A stretch of DNA of 64,000 nt from Bradyrhizobium sp. CCBAU 051011 (GCF_009930815.1 NZ_CP022222.1:3328501-3392500), one strand, 5' to 3'; counted from the first letter of the stretch, positions 15,309-24,681 are shown. A program made the numbers and translations. Notes: a model not told the origin generated them from the letters alone.

Positions 15309-16758
15309 ATGCGACAGATACGACAGATGCTTCGGCTTGCCCGTGATGGGGTGAGCGCCCGGGAGATCGGGCGCACGCTCGGTGTGGCGCGCAGCACCAT
15401 CCAGGACAATCTCAAGCGTGCCTCGACTGCCGGGCTGGCGTGGCCTCTGGCGGGCGATCTGACCGATGCCGTTCTTGAACAACGTCTGTTTGCCCATGCC
15501 GGCGTCAGGCGCGGCTTCCGCCGGCGCCGGGAACCGGATTGGGCCTCGCTGGTGTGTGAGCTGAAGCGGCTTGGCGTCAATCTGATGGTGCTGTGGGAGG
15601 AGTACCGGGCGGTCCACCCCCAAGGATATGGCTACAGCCGGTTCTGCGATTTATTCCGGAAATTTGTGCGGCGGCTGTCTCCGACGATGCGGCAGCACCA
15701 TCCGGCCGGCGACAAGGTCTTTGTCGATTACTCCGGCAAGAAGATCATGATCGTTGATCGCAAAACTGGGGTTGTGCGCGACGCGGAGATCTTCGTCGCC
15801 GTGCTTGGCGCCTCGAATTACACGTACGCCGAGGCGAGCTGGACGCAGACACTACCGGACTGGATCGAGGCCCATGTCCGGATGTTCCGGTTCTTTGGCG
15901 GGGTGCCCGCCTCGTCGTCCCTGACAAAGTCCGGCGTGCACCGGCTTCGTTCTATGACCCTGAAATCAATCGCAGCTACGGGATGATGGCGTCCCATTAC
16001 GGCGTTGGCATCCTTCCGGCACGGCCAAGAAAGCCCCGGGATAAGGCAAAAGTGGAAGCCGGAGTGCGTTTTGCCCAGACCTATATCCCTCGGGTGGCTT
16101 CGCGGGCAGACCTTCTTCTCCCTGGCCGAGGCGAAAGCGGCAATCACCGCCGCGCTGGAGCGCATCAACGCCCACGTCATGCGCCGGATCGGCGTCAGCC
16201 GCCGACAATTGTTCGAGACCGTCGAAAGGCCTGTCCTGGCGCCGTTGCCGGATGCTGACTATCAGTTCGCGGAATGGCCCTTGGCCCGCGTCTCGCTTGA
16301 TTATCACGTCGAGGTCGACGGCTTCTTCTACTCAGTTCCACACGGCCTGATCCGGGAGCAGGTCGACGTTCGCGCCACCACCCGGACCATCGAGTTGTTC
16401 CATCGGGGTTTGCGTGTTGCTGCTCACCAGCGCCGTTATGGCGGCCGCCGGCACGGCACTGATCCCGATCACATGCCCAGTGCGCATCGGCGTTACGCCG
16501 AGTGGACTCCCGATCGATTCCGGCGCTGGGGGCGGTCGATCGGGCCCAACACCGAGGGGCTAAGTCCTCGCCATTTTGGCCAATCGGCCTCATCCCGAAC
16601 GCGCCGAGCTGATCGCGGCCCGCGCGGTCGCGGTCAGCGCACTGACCTACAAGAGCATCGCCTCCATCATTGCCAACAAGCTCGAACGCAGTTCTCGCGA
16701 TACCGAGGACGCGGTCATCGAACATCCCAATCTGCGCGGCCCCGGTTACTTCCATTGA
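15309..16758 (+). pseudogene. istA: IS21 transposase IstA, multiple frameshifts
   Basis: The N-terminal ~200 residues are intact: 'MRQIRQMLRLARDGVSAREI' (helix-turn-helix), 'HPQGYGYSRFCDLFRKF', 'GDKVFVDYSGKK' (first catalytic Asp) and 'EIFVAVLGASNYTYAEASWTQ'. Near 15925 the frame breaks in 'GGVPASSS'; the expected continuation ('SFYDPEINRSYGMMASHYGVGILPAR', containing the 'PRKPRDKAKVE' motif with the last catalytic Glu) lies in another frame from about 15945. A further shift near 16100 leads to 'VDGFFYSVPHGLI', and the C-terminus reappears in a third frame ending at 16758 ('NLRGPGYFH'). At least three lesions inactivate it. Confidence 0.8.
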
Positions 16759-16772
16759 AAGGATTATCCAGC

Positions 16773-17009
16773 ATGCTGACCCATCCTACCCTCGACCTGC
16801 TGCATAGCCTCGGTCTCCACGGTATGGCCAAAGGCTTCAAGGACCTCGATGCCCAGTCCGAAGCGCGCAGCCTCGAACACGCCGAATGGCTGGCTTTGCT
16901 CCTGGAACACGAGAAAACGCTGCGCCAGCAAAAGTTGCGACGCTCTCGGCGCGGTCCGAATCCGCGCTGGATACTGATGGATCGAAGAGAGCCTGTTAAA
17001 AGGCCGTAA
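16773..17009 (+). pseudogene. istB: IS21 helper ATPase IstB, truncated
   Basis: Starts at ATG 16773, 15 bases after istA, with 'LLHSLGLHGMAKGFKDL' and 'HAEWLALLLEHEKTLR', the typical N-terminus of IstB. Similarity ends near residue 55 and the frame stops at 17009, about 79 codons in all against a usual ~250. The AAA+ ATPase domain with its Walker motifs is missing. Confidence 0.75.
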
Positions 17010-17089
17010 TGGTTCAATCGGTTGGAGCGATAGCATCGCGCCATATGGCATGCACAATCGGTACACCGGCTTGTCGCGCAAGCTTCGCG

Positions 17090-17400
17090 GCTTGCTATTT
17101 TACCGCAAATAGTGGAGGCGTTCTGAGACGATGCAATATCTCAAGCCTTCGCTGACGATTTCGACCAAGATTGCTGGGCGAGGTCGAGGTGGCACTTCAG
17201 CACATCAATGTATTTTTAGAGTCGGCAAGATTCTTCAGATAATTGGCCTGATCGTGCAGAGAGGAAGTAGCCAATCTTAATCCGTCCTTTGGTACCACAT
17301 CGAACATGATTCTTGTTGCCTCGATTGATTTTTGCCATTCCGGAATGAAATGTGCGATGTGGCTGTCTTTTCTACCATGTAGCCACTTCTAAGGGTTGAA
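17090..17400 (-). pseudogene. Decayed duplicate of the phasin-like gene
   Basis: About 260 bases closely parallel the phasin-like gene at 18603-19004: shared blocks include 'AGTCGGCAAGA', 'GATTGATTTTTGCCATTCCG' and 'GAAATGTGCGATG' in the same order and spacing. Stops and indels break the frame. It fills most of the 17010-17489 gap, where I see no other gene. The pair brackets the hdeD remnant. Confidence 0.7.
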
Positions 17401-17489
17401 TTCTTTCTCGGTCAGTAAGCACCTCCGGTGGAGACAGCTAAACTCTCCTCTGGCTCTGCATGTCTTTCTTCGAATTAAGGCGCCCCGCA

Positions 17490-18085
17490 CTACGCCGGCG
17501 ATAGTGCCTGTGACACGATCGAAGTGCGGCGCAGGCGAAAGCTGATTCCGATCCAGCTCGCGCCTGCCACAATTAGATCGAGGCCGAGAAACAGGCCCAG
17601 GATATAAACACTGTTGATCGGCCAACGTGCTAGGATCAACAATCCAACCAGCATGGTAATCACGCCAGATGTCGGTAGCCAGAACCTCGCCGTTTGGCGC
17701 TTCATGCTGAATCCCAGGATCACGCGCATAATGCCGGCGGCGACCAGCGATCCGCCCAGGATCAGCGTAAGCACCGCAGCAGCGAGCGCATGATTCTCAA
17801 ATGTCACAAAGCCCGCAACGATGTAGAGCGCACCCAAAGGAGCCCACACAAAAAACTTGCCCCAATTCTTTACCTGGAAGGCGTTGATCAGCTCGGCGAC
17901 ACCAGCGATGAACATCATCACGCCAACGACGAGCACACTCACGACCGTCGCGAGCGCAACGCTACCGAGCGCCACGAAGCCAGTGAAACATAAACTACGC
18001 CGAGGGCGAAAACCCACCCCCACTTCGGTAGTGAAGCGATGTCCGGACCGGCTCGAAAATGCTTCAGGATATCAGAATTTGTCAT
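17490..18085 (-). pseudogene. HdeD-family membrane protein (DUF308), frameshifted near residue 35
   Basis: HdeD-type inner-membrane protein (acid-resistance family, six short membrane helices). The ATG at 18085 has GGAG upstream and begins 'MTNSDILKHF', then 'PKWGWVFALGVVYVSL'. The frame then breaks: restoring one G near 17980 turns 'CTGGCTTC' into 'CTGGGCTTC' and continues into 'GFVALGSVALATVVSVLVVG'. The rest is intact to 17490, with paired helices 'VVSVLVVGVMMFIAGVAELI', 'LAAAVLTLILGGSLVAAGIM' and 'VYILGLFLGLDLIVAGAS'. One missing base is the only defect, so a sequencing error is a real alternative. Confidence 0.75.
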
Positions 18086-18099
18086 GATGGTGCTCCGAT

Positions 18100-18476
18100 G
18101 CGAAAGCTGCGCCGCTGCGTGGCGCGTACCCTGAAATTTTCGCCATCGCTTGTCGCGACGTGCGGCGAGATCACCGGGCTGAGCTCACCGTTCGTTGCGA
18201 GCAGTCGGCTCAGCGTGCCCATGACATGCACGCGCTGCGCGAGGTGCTCGCCCTCGAGGCCCAGGCGGCGAGTTGCTCACGATCTCGCCCAGATACCGAC
18301 GCCCAGGTCTCTAACACCACGTTGTTGTTCAGGCCCGGCAGACTTGTTGACCATCGCGAACAGTTCCCACGAGACCTTGTCGGGATTGTTCAGTGCGGAA
18401 TCGAGATCAGGAGCCTGGGCGCGCGCAGCCCACGAGCGCGAATGTGACAAGGAAAACTGATGCGCTGCGCTTCATC
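18100..18476 (-). pseudogene. Decayed exported lipoprotein-like gene
   Basis: On the minus strand from 18476 the frame begins 'MKRSASVFLVTFALVGCA', a good lipoprotein signal peptide with a lipobox-like cysteine. A stop follows at once, and related-looking segments ('ALNNPDKVSWELFAMVNKS', 'LNNNVVLETWAS') appear in two further frames. The order is sensible for one gene broken by several indels. It directly precedes the hdeD remnant on the same strand. Function unknown. Confidence 0.4.
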
Positions 18477-18602
18477 TTTGCCTCCTATTGTTGTCGTAAC
18501 GTAGTCGAAAGAACGCTCCATACCGTCGCCAGCCGCAACGTACGGCCCGGTCGCGCAGGGAATAGAGCGCGGTCGCGCCCTATCTCACGCTTGGCGGATT
18601 GC

Positions 18603-19004
18603 TTATCTTACCGCAGATTGATGGCTGTGGTTTAAATGATCCAACATCTTCGAGCCTTCGCTGAACGATTTCGACCAGGATTGCTCCGCGAAATTCACGT
18701 GGCACTTCAGTAGCTCAGAGGAAGTTTTGGAGTCGGCAAGAGTTTTCAGAAAATTGGCCTGGTCGTGCAAAGAGGAAGCAGCCAATTTCAATCCGCCCCC
18801 CAGTGCCGCGGCGAACAGGTTTCTTGTTGCTTCGATTGATTTTTGCCATTCCGGAAACGAAAATGAAATGTGCGATGCAGCTGCCGCCTTTTCTCTAACA
18901 CCATCAGCGGCGCCACCTCCTCCAGGGGTTGATGCTTGGGCCAGTTCGGGCCCTGCACGTGTCCGCCGTTCGCGTTTCTCGTCTTCGCCTGTGGTCGCGG
19001 GCAT
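18603..19004 (-). CDS. Phasin-family-like protein
   Basis: A 133-aa protein. The C-terminal two thirds ('FPEWQKSIEATRNLFAAALG', 'LKLAASSLHDQANFLKTLAD', 'LKCHVNFAEQSWSKSFSEGS') form the amphipathic helices of phasin_2-like proteins, which coat polyhydroxyalkanoate granules. The first ~45 residues are low-complexity (Pro, Gly, Ala and charged residues) with no signal peptide. A decayed copy lies 1.5 kb away at 17090-17400. No PHA-synthesis gene is in the window, so granule binding rests on family resemblance alone. Confidence 0.6.
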   Translation of the reverse strand: MPATTGEDEKRERRTRAGPELAQASTPGGGGAADGVREKAAAASHISFSFPEWQKSIEATRNLFAAALGGGLKLAASSLHDQANFLKTLADSKTSSELLKCHVNFAEQSWSKSFSEGSKMLDHLNHSHQSAVR

Positions 19005-19450
19005 TCGATATCTCCCGGAAAGGAGTTGCTACGTGCGGAGTGGTTCGCTGCTCAGTTACGATCAGCACCCTTCAGAGGGTACCACAACCTTCAACAAGTC
19101 ATACCTGCCTTATCTGGTAGCGCTTGATCGCGAGGAAGAAGCACGACATCCGTTCGGCCTCCGTCCTCAAGGAGCAATGTGAAGCTCGCCCAATGATTCT
19201 GGATGCAGTTGAAGGATGTGGTCAGGTCGTGTGCACCGGAGAGCTTGGCCACTTGCTCGCGCATATACTATACGTTGAAGACCGCCGATACCGGTCGGCT
19301 TAGCGTCTGCCGCCTCCAGGCGCCGCATGGACCGTCTCTGTCGGCAGCTCGATCCTTGGCTGTCAGGCAAAAAGACCACCTACTTGGTTGCAGACTGTCA
19401 GTGGTGTGTCCGGCTCGCTGTCCCCGATAACGATCCGCTGGAAATAGCGA
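19005..19450. other. No credible gene seen
   Basis: Short frames exist on both strands but none shows a recognisable domain, a good start or plausible composition. A 22-base sequence at 19103-19124 recurs at 20376-20397. Confidence 0.4.
19103..19124 (+). repeat. 22-bp direct repeat, copy 1
   Basis: ACCTGCCTTATCTGGTAGCG followed by CT. It matches 20376-20397 with one mismatch (G/A at the fifth base). The TACC/GGTA arms in copy 2 are palindromic. The copies bracket 1.25 kb holding the decayed gene at 19451-20237. Confidence 0.6.
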
Positions 19451-20237
19451 TCACGACCTCGTGGAAATGGTGATCACGATCAGGGAGCGCTTGCACCGCG
19501 CGTGATATTCCTTGTCGCCGCTTGTTCGCGTTCGGAGTGCACTGGCAAGGCCGTGGCCGGACCGCTGGCCGACTGCTTGCTGCCATCGCGGCTCGCCAAG
19601 CGTCAGAATCCCGGGAAGCAGCTGTGCGAAATTGCGCGTGACGAAGTCGCTGTTGTAGACGCGAGACACGAGCGTCTGGCCCTTTTGCCACGTCAAGGCG
19701 CACGACGCGTAAGAGTCAGGATCGTTGATGCCGCACTCACCCGCGCGATTCTCAGCCTGGGCTGATCGTGATTCAGACGCGCCGCTATGGTAACGCTAGC
19801 CGCGGGGCGCCGCTTGCGGCCCCAAGCGTCGCGTGTGATAGATTGTCATCAAACACCAGCGTGTAGCGCATTTCCTCTCCACCCCACACGTGAATAGCCC
19901 CCAAGTACTTCCCGAGATGTTGTCGGAGACGAAGCGTCCGTCGATATAGAGGCCCAAGCGACCATTCCGTACGGTAAACTCGCCATCGCAATCGATGTAG
20001 GGCAGCGCGACGCGTGCCTTTCGCGTCTCGTCGTCGTTAGTGCGAACGGCCGGTTTGCGCGCCGCGCGCTCCATATTAAGTGCAGCAAAGCACACACGCG
20101 GCGCATCGTTAGAGTTCGGCAACCACTCCGCGCAGATGCGACGCAGTTCGGACGTGTCTTGCCGTATCTTGGCCTCGTCGCCGCACACCGGCGCCAGCGG
20201 CGAGCACGAGCAGGCTTGCGACGGTTCGGTTCATTTG
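19451..20237 (-). pseudogene. Decayed secreted protein of unknown family
   Basis: The minus strand from 20237 begins 'MNRTVASLLVLAAGAG', a signal-peptide-like start, then loses frame. The next frame runs from about 20188 ('IRQDTSELRRICAEWLPNSN', 'YIDCDGEFTVRNGRLGLYID') to a TAG at 19796-19798, and the same frame resumes as 'ENRAGECGINDPDSYASCAL' and 'VYNSDFVTRNFAQLLPGI' down to 19451. The cysteine-containing, sensibly composed segments suggest one exported protein of about 250 aa with one frameshift and one nonsense codon. I do not recognise the family. Confidence 0.4.
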
Positions 20238-20375
20238 CAGTTCCTTCAAAAGTCATCAGAGCGCATCGCGCCCGCAGGCCGGGAAGCGCCGGAGCCCCAA
20301 GCAAATTGATTAGTCGATATCGAATTTCACGGCCAGTTTCGGGCGAAACTGCTACGTCTCTATGTCGTCCCGGTC

Positions 20376-20397
20376 ACCTACCTTATCTGGTAGCGCT
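20376..20397 (+). repeat. 22-bp direct repeat, copy 2
   Basis: ACCTACCTTATCTGGTAGCG followed by CT; see the copy at 19103-19124. It lies just outside the IS256 remnant. Confidence 0.6.
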
Positions 20398-20439
20398 CGC
20401 TATTCGATCTCGTTAAGCATGTGTTAACCACGCACGTGC

Positions 20440-20888
20440 CCGAGCGAGAACGCCGCCCCGAAGTGGTGAATGTCCCAATCGCTGTTGAACTAGGTCGGGC
20501 CGACGTTGCCAGAATGAACTTGCGCGGCCCTCGTAACGTGCGCAACGAGGTTGATCGTCATGTGATTGTGGTGGGCTTGAAGAGCCGCACGCAGAACCAA
20601 CAATTGCTTAATGCGCCTTCAATCGTCGGAAGCCCTTGTTGGCCTCGATCATGCCGGCCGCGATCTATCGCAAGGCCATACCGGCATCCCGCCAGCGTTT
20701 GACTTGTGTGTGACGCGGCGAATGGTGCCCATCATGTTCTCGGCGATGTTGGTACAGGCGAGCGATCGACGAAGCTCCTTCGGCAACTTCAACCGGACGA
20801 CAGTCAGGATTTCGTCAAGGCCTTCGAGGATGCTCGCCGCTACGCCGGGCCATTGCAGGTCGAGTCGACGCGCAAGATTGCGGATCAT
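20440..20888 (-). pseudogene. IS256-family transposase, C-terminal remnant
   Basis: 'LKLPKELRRSLACTNIAENM' followed by 'MGTIRRV' is the hallmark C-terminal segment of IS256/Mutator transposases, and 'RRIKQLLVLRAALQAHH' further down the minus strand matches their end in another frame. The upstream catalytic part is missing, replaced by an IS6-type remnant. Frameshifts and the missing N-terminus make it dead. Confidence 0.7.
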
Positions 20889-20969
20889 TTTCTCAGCCTT
20901 GTCGGGCGTAGCCTTAGTGGGGATGCCGGCGATGCGGCGAGCGCATCAGCGAGCCAAGCTTGCGCGCCC

Positions 20970-21290
20970 TCGTTGTTGAGAGCTTTGTGCTGGTGATGTT
21001 CAACGTGAAAGCCCATCTTCGCCCCCGCAGCGCCGTATAAACGGAGCTTGTCCGTGATCATCACGCCCGGCGGCGTGCCGGCGGATTTCAACATTTCATG
21101 AGCCGCTGCGCAGCGCGCGACTTTCTTTGGGCGCAGGATCAAGACCTCGAGAACGAAGCCATTCTGGTCGACAGCGCGTCAGAGCCAATGTTGTCCGCCC
21201 GATCGCGATAACAACTTCGTCCAAATGCCGTTTGTCGCGGCGAGCGGGGGCGCGCCGGCGGCGATAAAGAGGGGCCCGGGCGGTCGGCAT
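20970..21290 (-). pseudogene. IS6-family transposase remnant
   Basis: Reading the minus strand across two frames gives 'DKRHLDEVVIAIG', 'LILRPKKVARCAAAHEMLKS', 'PPGVMITDKLRLYGAAGAKM' and 'VEHHQHKALNN', the middle of an IS6/IS240-type transposase (DDE domain). Both ends are missing and a frameshift lies near 21110. It abuts the IS256 remnant, so one element probably landed in the other before both decayed. Confidence 0.7.
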
Positions 21291-21375
21291 GCCGGTCGTC
21301 TATCCCTCGGCCGCTCCATTTCCGTAACGTGACGGTGCCGACTTGACGAATCTCGGCGAGCGACCCCTATATGTA

Positions 21376-21572
21376 GGTCTGTTACGGTCTTCTATTCCAA
21401 CATCTCGGAGGATGGAAGCTAAGAGGGAACCCGGTGCGCCGGCAACGGCTATTCCGGGGCTGCCCCCGCAACTGTAAGCGGCGAGCGGTTGTCATCATGG
21501 TCACTGGCGCGACAGCGCCGGGAAGGCCGACAGCTGCAGCGACCCGCGAGCCAGGAGACCTGCCGCGACAGA
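21376..21572 (+). promoter_or_regulatory. Cobalamin riboswitch upstream of nrdAB
   Basis: Conserved cobalamin-aptamer blocks occur in order: 'AAGAGGGAACCCGGTG', 'CCCCCGCAACTGTAAGCGG', 'CACTGG', 'CGGGAAGGC', then 'GAGCCAGGAGACCTGCC' ending at about 21564. The spacing is normal for the class. The NrdA ATG lies at 21683, so the remaining ~110 bases are the expression platform and leader. In this class adenosylcobalamin binding usually reduces expression. B12 control of a B12-independent ribonucleotide reductase is known from other bacteria that also own a B12-dependent one. Confidence 0.93.
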
Positions 21573-21682
21573 ACGAACGTCCTCGGGCGGGGTGCCCGGT
21601 GGGGCGCTTGCAGCTGGGAACATTTGCCCGGTCTTCTTGCAAGTTGTCCGCGGCCCCAGCCCCAAACATCGCGGGGTTGCCG

Positions 21683-23617
21683 ATGTCGCAGTCCTACAAC
21701 TTCGATCAGCATGGTCATCTCATTGAGCCGAGTATGCCGCCGCGGCCAGCGCATGCAAAGCCTACCGCGCCAGAGCTGTATCTTGTGCCGCCGCCATCGC
21801 CGGCTCCGCTGCCGTGGCCCCTTGCGCCATCGCCAAAGCCGTCCGACCTCACGCTCGATCGGTCGCGCGACGACCTGCTGGCATCGTTCGGCAAGCTGAC
21901 GCTGACCGACCGTTATCTGCTCGCCGGCGAAAGCCTCCAGGACATGTTCGCACGGGTGTCTTGCGCCTTCGCGGACGATGTTGCGCATGCTCAACGTCTC
22001 TATGATGCGATGTCTCGGCTGTGGTTCATGCCGGCCACACCGGTGCTCTCTAACGGCGGCACCACGCGCGGCCTGCCGATCTCGTGCTTCGTTAACTCGG
22101 TGCCGGACTCGCTCGAAGGCATCGTCGGCACCTGGAACGAAAACGTCTTGCTTGCCTCCAACGGCGGCGGCATCGGCACCTACTGGGGCAATGTTCGCTC
22201 GATCGGCGAGAAGGTGAAGGGCGGCGTCACCTCAGGCATCATCCCGTTCATCCACGTCATGGACGGCCTGACGCTGGCGATCAGCCAGGGCTCGTTGCGG
22301 CGGGGCTCGGCGGCGGTCTATCTCGATATCCACCATCCCGAGATCGAGGAGTTCCTCGAGATCCGCAAGGCGTCCGGCGACTTCAACCGCAAGAGCCTCA
22401 ACCTGCATCACGGCATCAACGTCACCGACGAGTTCATGGATGCGGTGGGCGCCGGCACCGCGTTCGCTCTGCGCAGCCCGAAGACGAACGAGGTCGTCCG
22501 CGAGATCGACGCCCGCCAGCTGTGGCAACGAATCCTTGAGAACCGGCTGCAGACCGGCGAGCCTTATCTCTTGTTCATCGACACCGTGAACCGCTCGCTC
22601 CCCAAGCACCAGCGCGAGCTCGGCCTCAAGGTCTCGACCTCCAACCTGTGCAGCGAGATTACGCTGCCGACCGGCATTGATCATCGCGATGAGGAGCGCA
22701 CCGCGGTGTGCTGCCTGTCGTCGCTCAACCTCGAGGCCTGGGATCAATGGAATGAGGAGCCCGGCTTCATCGAGGACGTCATGCGCTTCCTCGATAACGT
22801 GCTCACCCATTTCATCAGGGTGGCGCCGGACGGCATGAAGCGTGCCCGCTACGCCGCCCTGCGCGAGCGCTCCGTCGGCCTCGGCGTGATGGGCTTCCAC
22901 TCGTTTCTCCAGGCCAAGGGCATTCCGATGGAGAGTGTCCTGGCCAAGTCGTTCAATCTGAACATGTTCCAGAAAATCCGTCGCGATGCCGACGCGGCAT
23001 CGGTGGCGCTCGCTCGCGAGCGCGGCCCGTGCCCGGATGCCCTGGAACGCGGCGTGATGGCGCGCTTCAGCCACAAGATCGCGATCGCGCCGACCGCCTC
23101 GATTAGCATCATCTGCGGCGGCACCAGCGCCTGCACCGAGCCGATCCCGGCCAACATCTACACCCACAAGACGTTGTCCGGCGCCATCTCGGTGCGCAAT
23201 CCGCATCTCGCCAAGGTGCTGACCGCCAAGGGCGCCGACATCTTGGCGACCTGGCAGTCGATCATCGCGCACGAGGGGTCGGTCGCCCATCTCGACATCC
23301 TGTCGGAGCACGAGAAAGCGATCTTTCGCACCGCCTTCGAGATCGACCAGCGCTGGATCATCGAGCTTGCCGCCGATCGCGCCGCGTTCATCTGCCAGAG
23401 CCAGTCGATCAACCTCTATCTGCCGGCCGACGTCGATAAGTGGGACCTCCACATGCTGCACTGGACGGCATGGAAGCGCGGGGTGAAGAGCCTCTACTAC
23501 TGCCGTTCAAAATCGATCTCGCGCGCGGCGTTCGCCGGCAAGACCGCCGACGGCGACAAGGCCGCGCCGCTGGCGCCGCAGCGCACCGACTATGAGGAGT
23601 GCCTCGCATGTCAGTGA
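21683..23617 (+). CDS. nrdA: Ribonucleoside-diphosphate reductase class I, alpha subunit
   Basis: Catalytic subunit (644 aa) reducing ribonucleotides to deoxyribonucleotides. 'PATPVLSNGG', 'SCFVNSVPDSLEGI' and 'ASNGGGIGTYWGNVRS' form the start of the barrel; 'STSNLCSEITLPT' holds the active-site N-x-C-x-E; 'PTASISIICGGTSACTEPIP' is the phosphate loop; 'SLYYCRS' carries the radical-transfer tyrosines. The C-terminus 'YEECLACQ' is the CxxC that regenerates the active site. No N-terminal ATP-cone is seen; instead a proline-rich ~60-residue leader. The ATG at 21683 is chosen because upstream in-frame codons lie inside the riboswitch. It overlaps nrdB by 10 bases. Confidence 0.95.
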   Translation: MSQSYNFDQHGHLIEPSMPPRPAHAKPTAPELYLVPPPSPAPLPWPLAPSPKPSDLTLDRSRDDLLASFGKLTLTDRYLLAGESLQDMFARVSCAFADDVAHAQRLYDAMSRLWFMPATPVLSNGGTTRGLPISCFVNSVPDSLEGIVGTWNENVLLASNGGGIGTYWGNVRSIGEKVKGGVTSGIIPFIHVMDGLTLAISQGSLRRGSAAVYLDIHHPEIEEFLEIRKASGDFNRKSLNLHHGINVTDEFMDAVGAGTAFALRSPKTNEVVREIDARQLWQRILENRLQTGEPYLLFIDTVNRSLPKHQRELGLKVSTSNLCSEITLPTGIDHRDEERTAVCCLSSLNLEAWDQWNEEPGFIEDVMRFLDNVLTHFIRVAPDGMKRARYAALRERSVGLGVMGFHSFLQAKGIPMESVLAKSFNLNMFQKIRRDADAASVALARERGPCPDALERGVMARFSHKIAIAPTASISIICGGTSACTEPIPANIYTHKTLSGAISVRNPHLAKVLTAKGADILATWQSIIAHEGSVAHLDILSEHEKAIFRTAFEIDQRWIIELAADRAAFICQSQSINLYLPADVDKWDLHMLHWTAWKRGVKSLYYCRSKSISRAAFAGKTADGDKAAPLAPQRTDYEECLACQ

Positions 23618-24681
23618 TCGATTTCTCGGCCGTCGATCCGCGCACGCTGATCGGCAAGGGACGCGTCGGCCTCCTGGACTCGACCGGCAGCTATGACGTC
23701 GATCGCTACGCCTGGGCCTACGAGTTCTGGAAGCGCCAGCAGCAGACCCACTGGATGGGCGAGGAGGTGCCGCTCGGCACCGACCTCAAGGACTGGGCGT
23801 CGGACCGCGTCACCGCCAACGAGCGCGCGCTGCTCACCCAGATCTTCCGTTTCTTCACTCAGTCGGACATCGAGGTCGGCGACAACTATCTCAAGCGCTA
23901 CATCCCGATTTTCCAGCCGCTCACCGTTCAGATGATGATGGCCGCCTTCACCAACATGGAGACGGTCCATATCGACGCCTATGCGCTGCTGCTCAAGACG
24001 CTCGGCATGCCCAAGACCGAGTTCGAGGCATTCCGCGGCTATGCGGAGATGCGCGCCAAGGCGGATTACATGCACGAGTTCGGCGTTGACACCGTGTCCG
24101 ATGTCGCGCGCACGCTGGCAATGTTCGGCGCCTTCACCGAAGGTATGGCGTTGTTCGCGAGCTTCGCCATGCTGCTCAACTTCCCGCGCCACAACAAGAT
24201 GAACGGCATGGGACAGATCGTAAGCTGGTCAGTGCGCGACGAGAGTCTCCACTGCGAGGGCGTCATCAAGTTATTTCACGAATGGCACCGGGAAACCGGC
24301 GCGGTGACGCGCTCGGTCCGCGACGACATTGTCGACGTCGCCAAGACCATGGTGAAGCTGGAGGAGAACTTCGTCGATCTCGCCTTCGGCCTCGGCACGA
24401 TCGAGGGCATGCGGCCTGAGCAGATCCACACCTACGTCCGCTATGTCGCCGACTGGCGACTGACCCAACTCCGGATTGCCCCGGTCTTCGGCTTCTTCGA
24501 GGCTAAGGAGGGCGGGTTCTCCCAGCTCAAGGCGCATCCGCTGCCGTGGCTCGTCGAGATTCTCAATGGCGTCGAGCACGCCAACTTCTTCGAGCAGCGC
24601 GCCACGGAGTACTCCAAGGCAGCGAGTCGCGGCAGCTGGGACGGCGAAGACGGGGTGTGGGCGGCTTTCGGCCGTATGTAG
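23608..24681 (+). CDS. nrdB: Ribonucleoside-diphosphate reductase class I, beta subunit
   Basis: Radical-generating ferritin-like subunit (357 aa). Metal ligands and the tyrosyl radical site are visible: 'QSDIEVGDNY', 'NMETVHIDAYALLLK' (Glu, His and the radical Tyr in the E-x2-H-x3-Y spacing), 'FTEGMALFASFA' and 'SWSVRDESLHCEGVIKLFHEW'. The ATG at 23608 overlaps the nrdA end and has GAGG upstream; a GTG at 23599 is possible but less likely. Tyr is present, so a class Ia/Ib-type radical rather than a Tyr-less class Ic form is expected. Transcribed with nrdA under the cobalamin riboswitch. Confidence 0.95.
   Translation: MSVIDFSAVDPRTLIGKGRVGLLDSTGSYDVDRYAWAYEFWKRQQQTHWMGEEVPLGTDLKDWASDRVTANERALLTQIFRFFTQSDIEVGDNYLKRYIPIFQPLTVQMMMAAFTNMETVHIDAYALLLKTLGMPKTEFEAFRGYAEMRAKADYMHEFGVDTVSDVARTLAMFGAFTEGMALFASFAMLLNFPRHNKMNGMGQIVSWSVRDESLHCEGVIKLFHEWHRETGAVTRSVRDDIVDVAKTMVKLEENFVDLAFGLGTIEGMRPEQIHTYVRYVADWRLTQLRIAPVFGFFEAKEGGFSQLKAHPLPWLVEILNGVEHANFFEQRATEYSKAASRGSWDGEDGVWAAFGRM

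Larger units (their letters stand above)
15172..17009 (+). mobile_element. IS21-family element, degenerate
   Basis: Remnant with istA and the start of istB. The leader at 15172-15240 holds repeated blocks ('TGCGGATTCCGATTTG', 'GCATTCCGATTTGAAG', 'GCCGGCC') of the kind IS21 elements carry near their left end. istA is frameshifted and istB cut short, so the element cannot move. The right end is not identifiable. Confidence 0.7.

Noticed and set aside
21434..21682. N-terminal extension of NrdA by 83 codons
   Set aside because: These codons lie inside the cobalamin riboswitch and its leader; ATG 21683 is the sensible start.
22232..23461. 409-codon open frame antisense to nrdA
   Set aside because: Shadow of a high-GC coding region; nrdA on the other strand has all family motifs.
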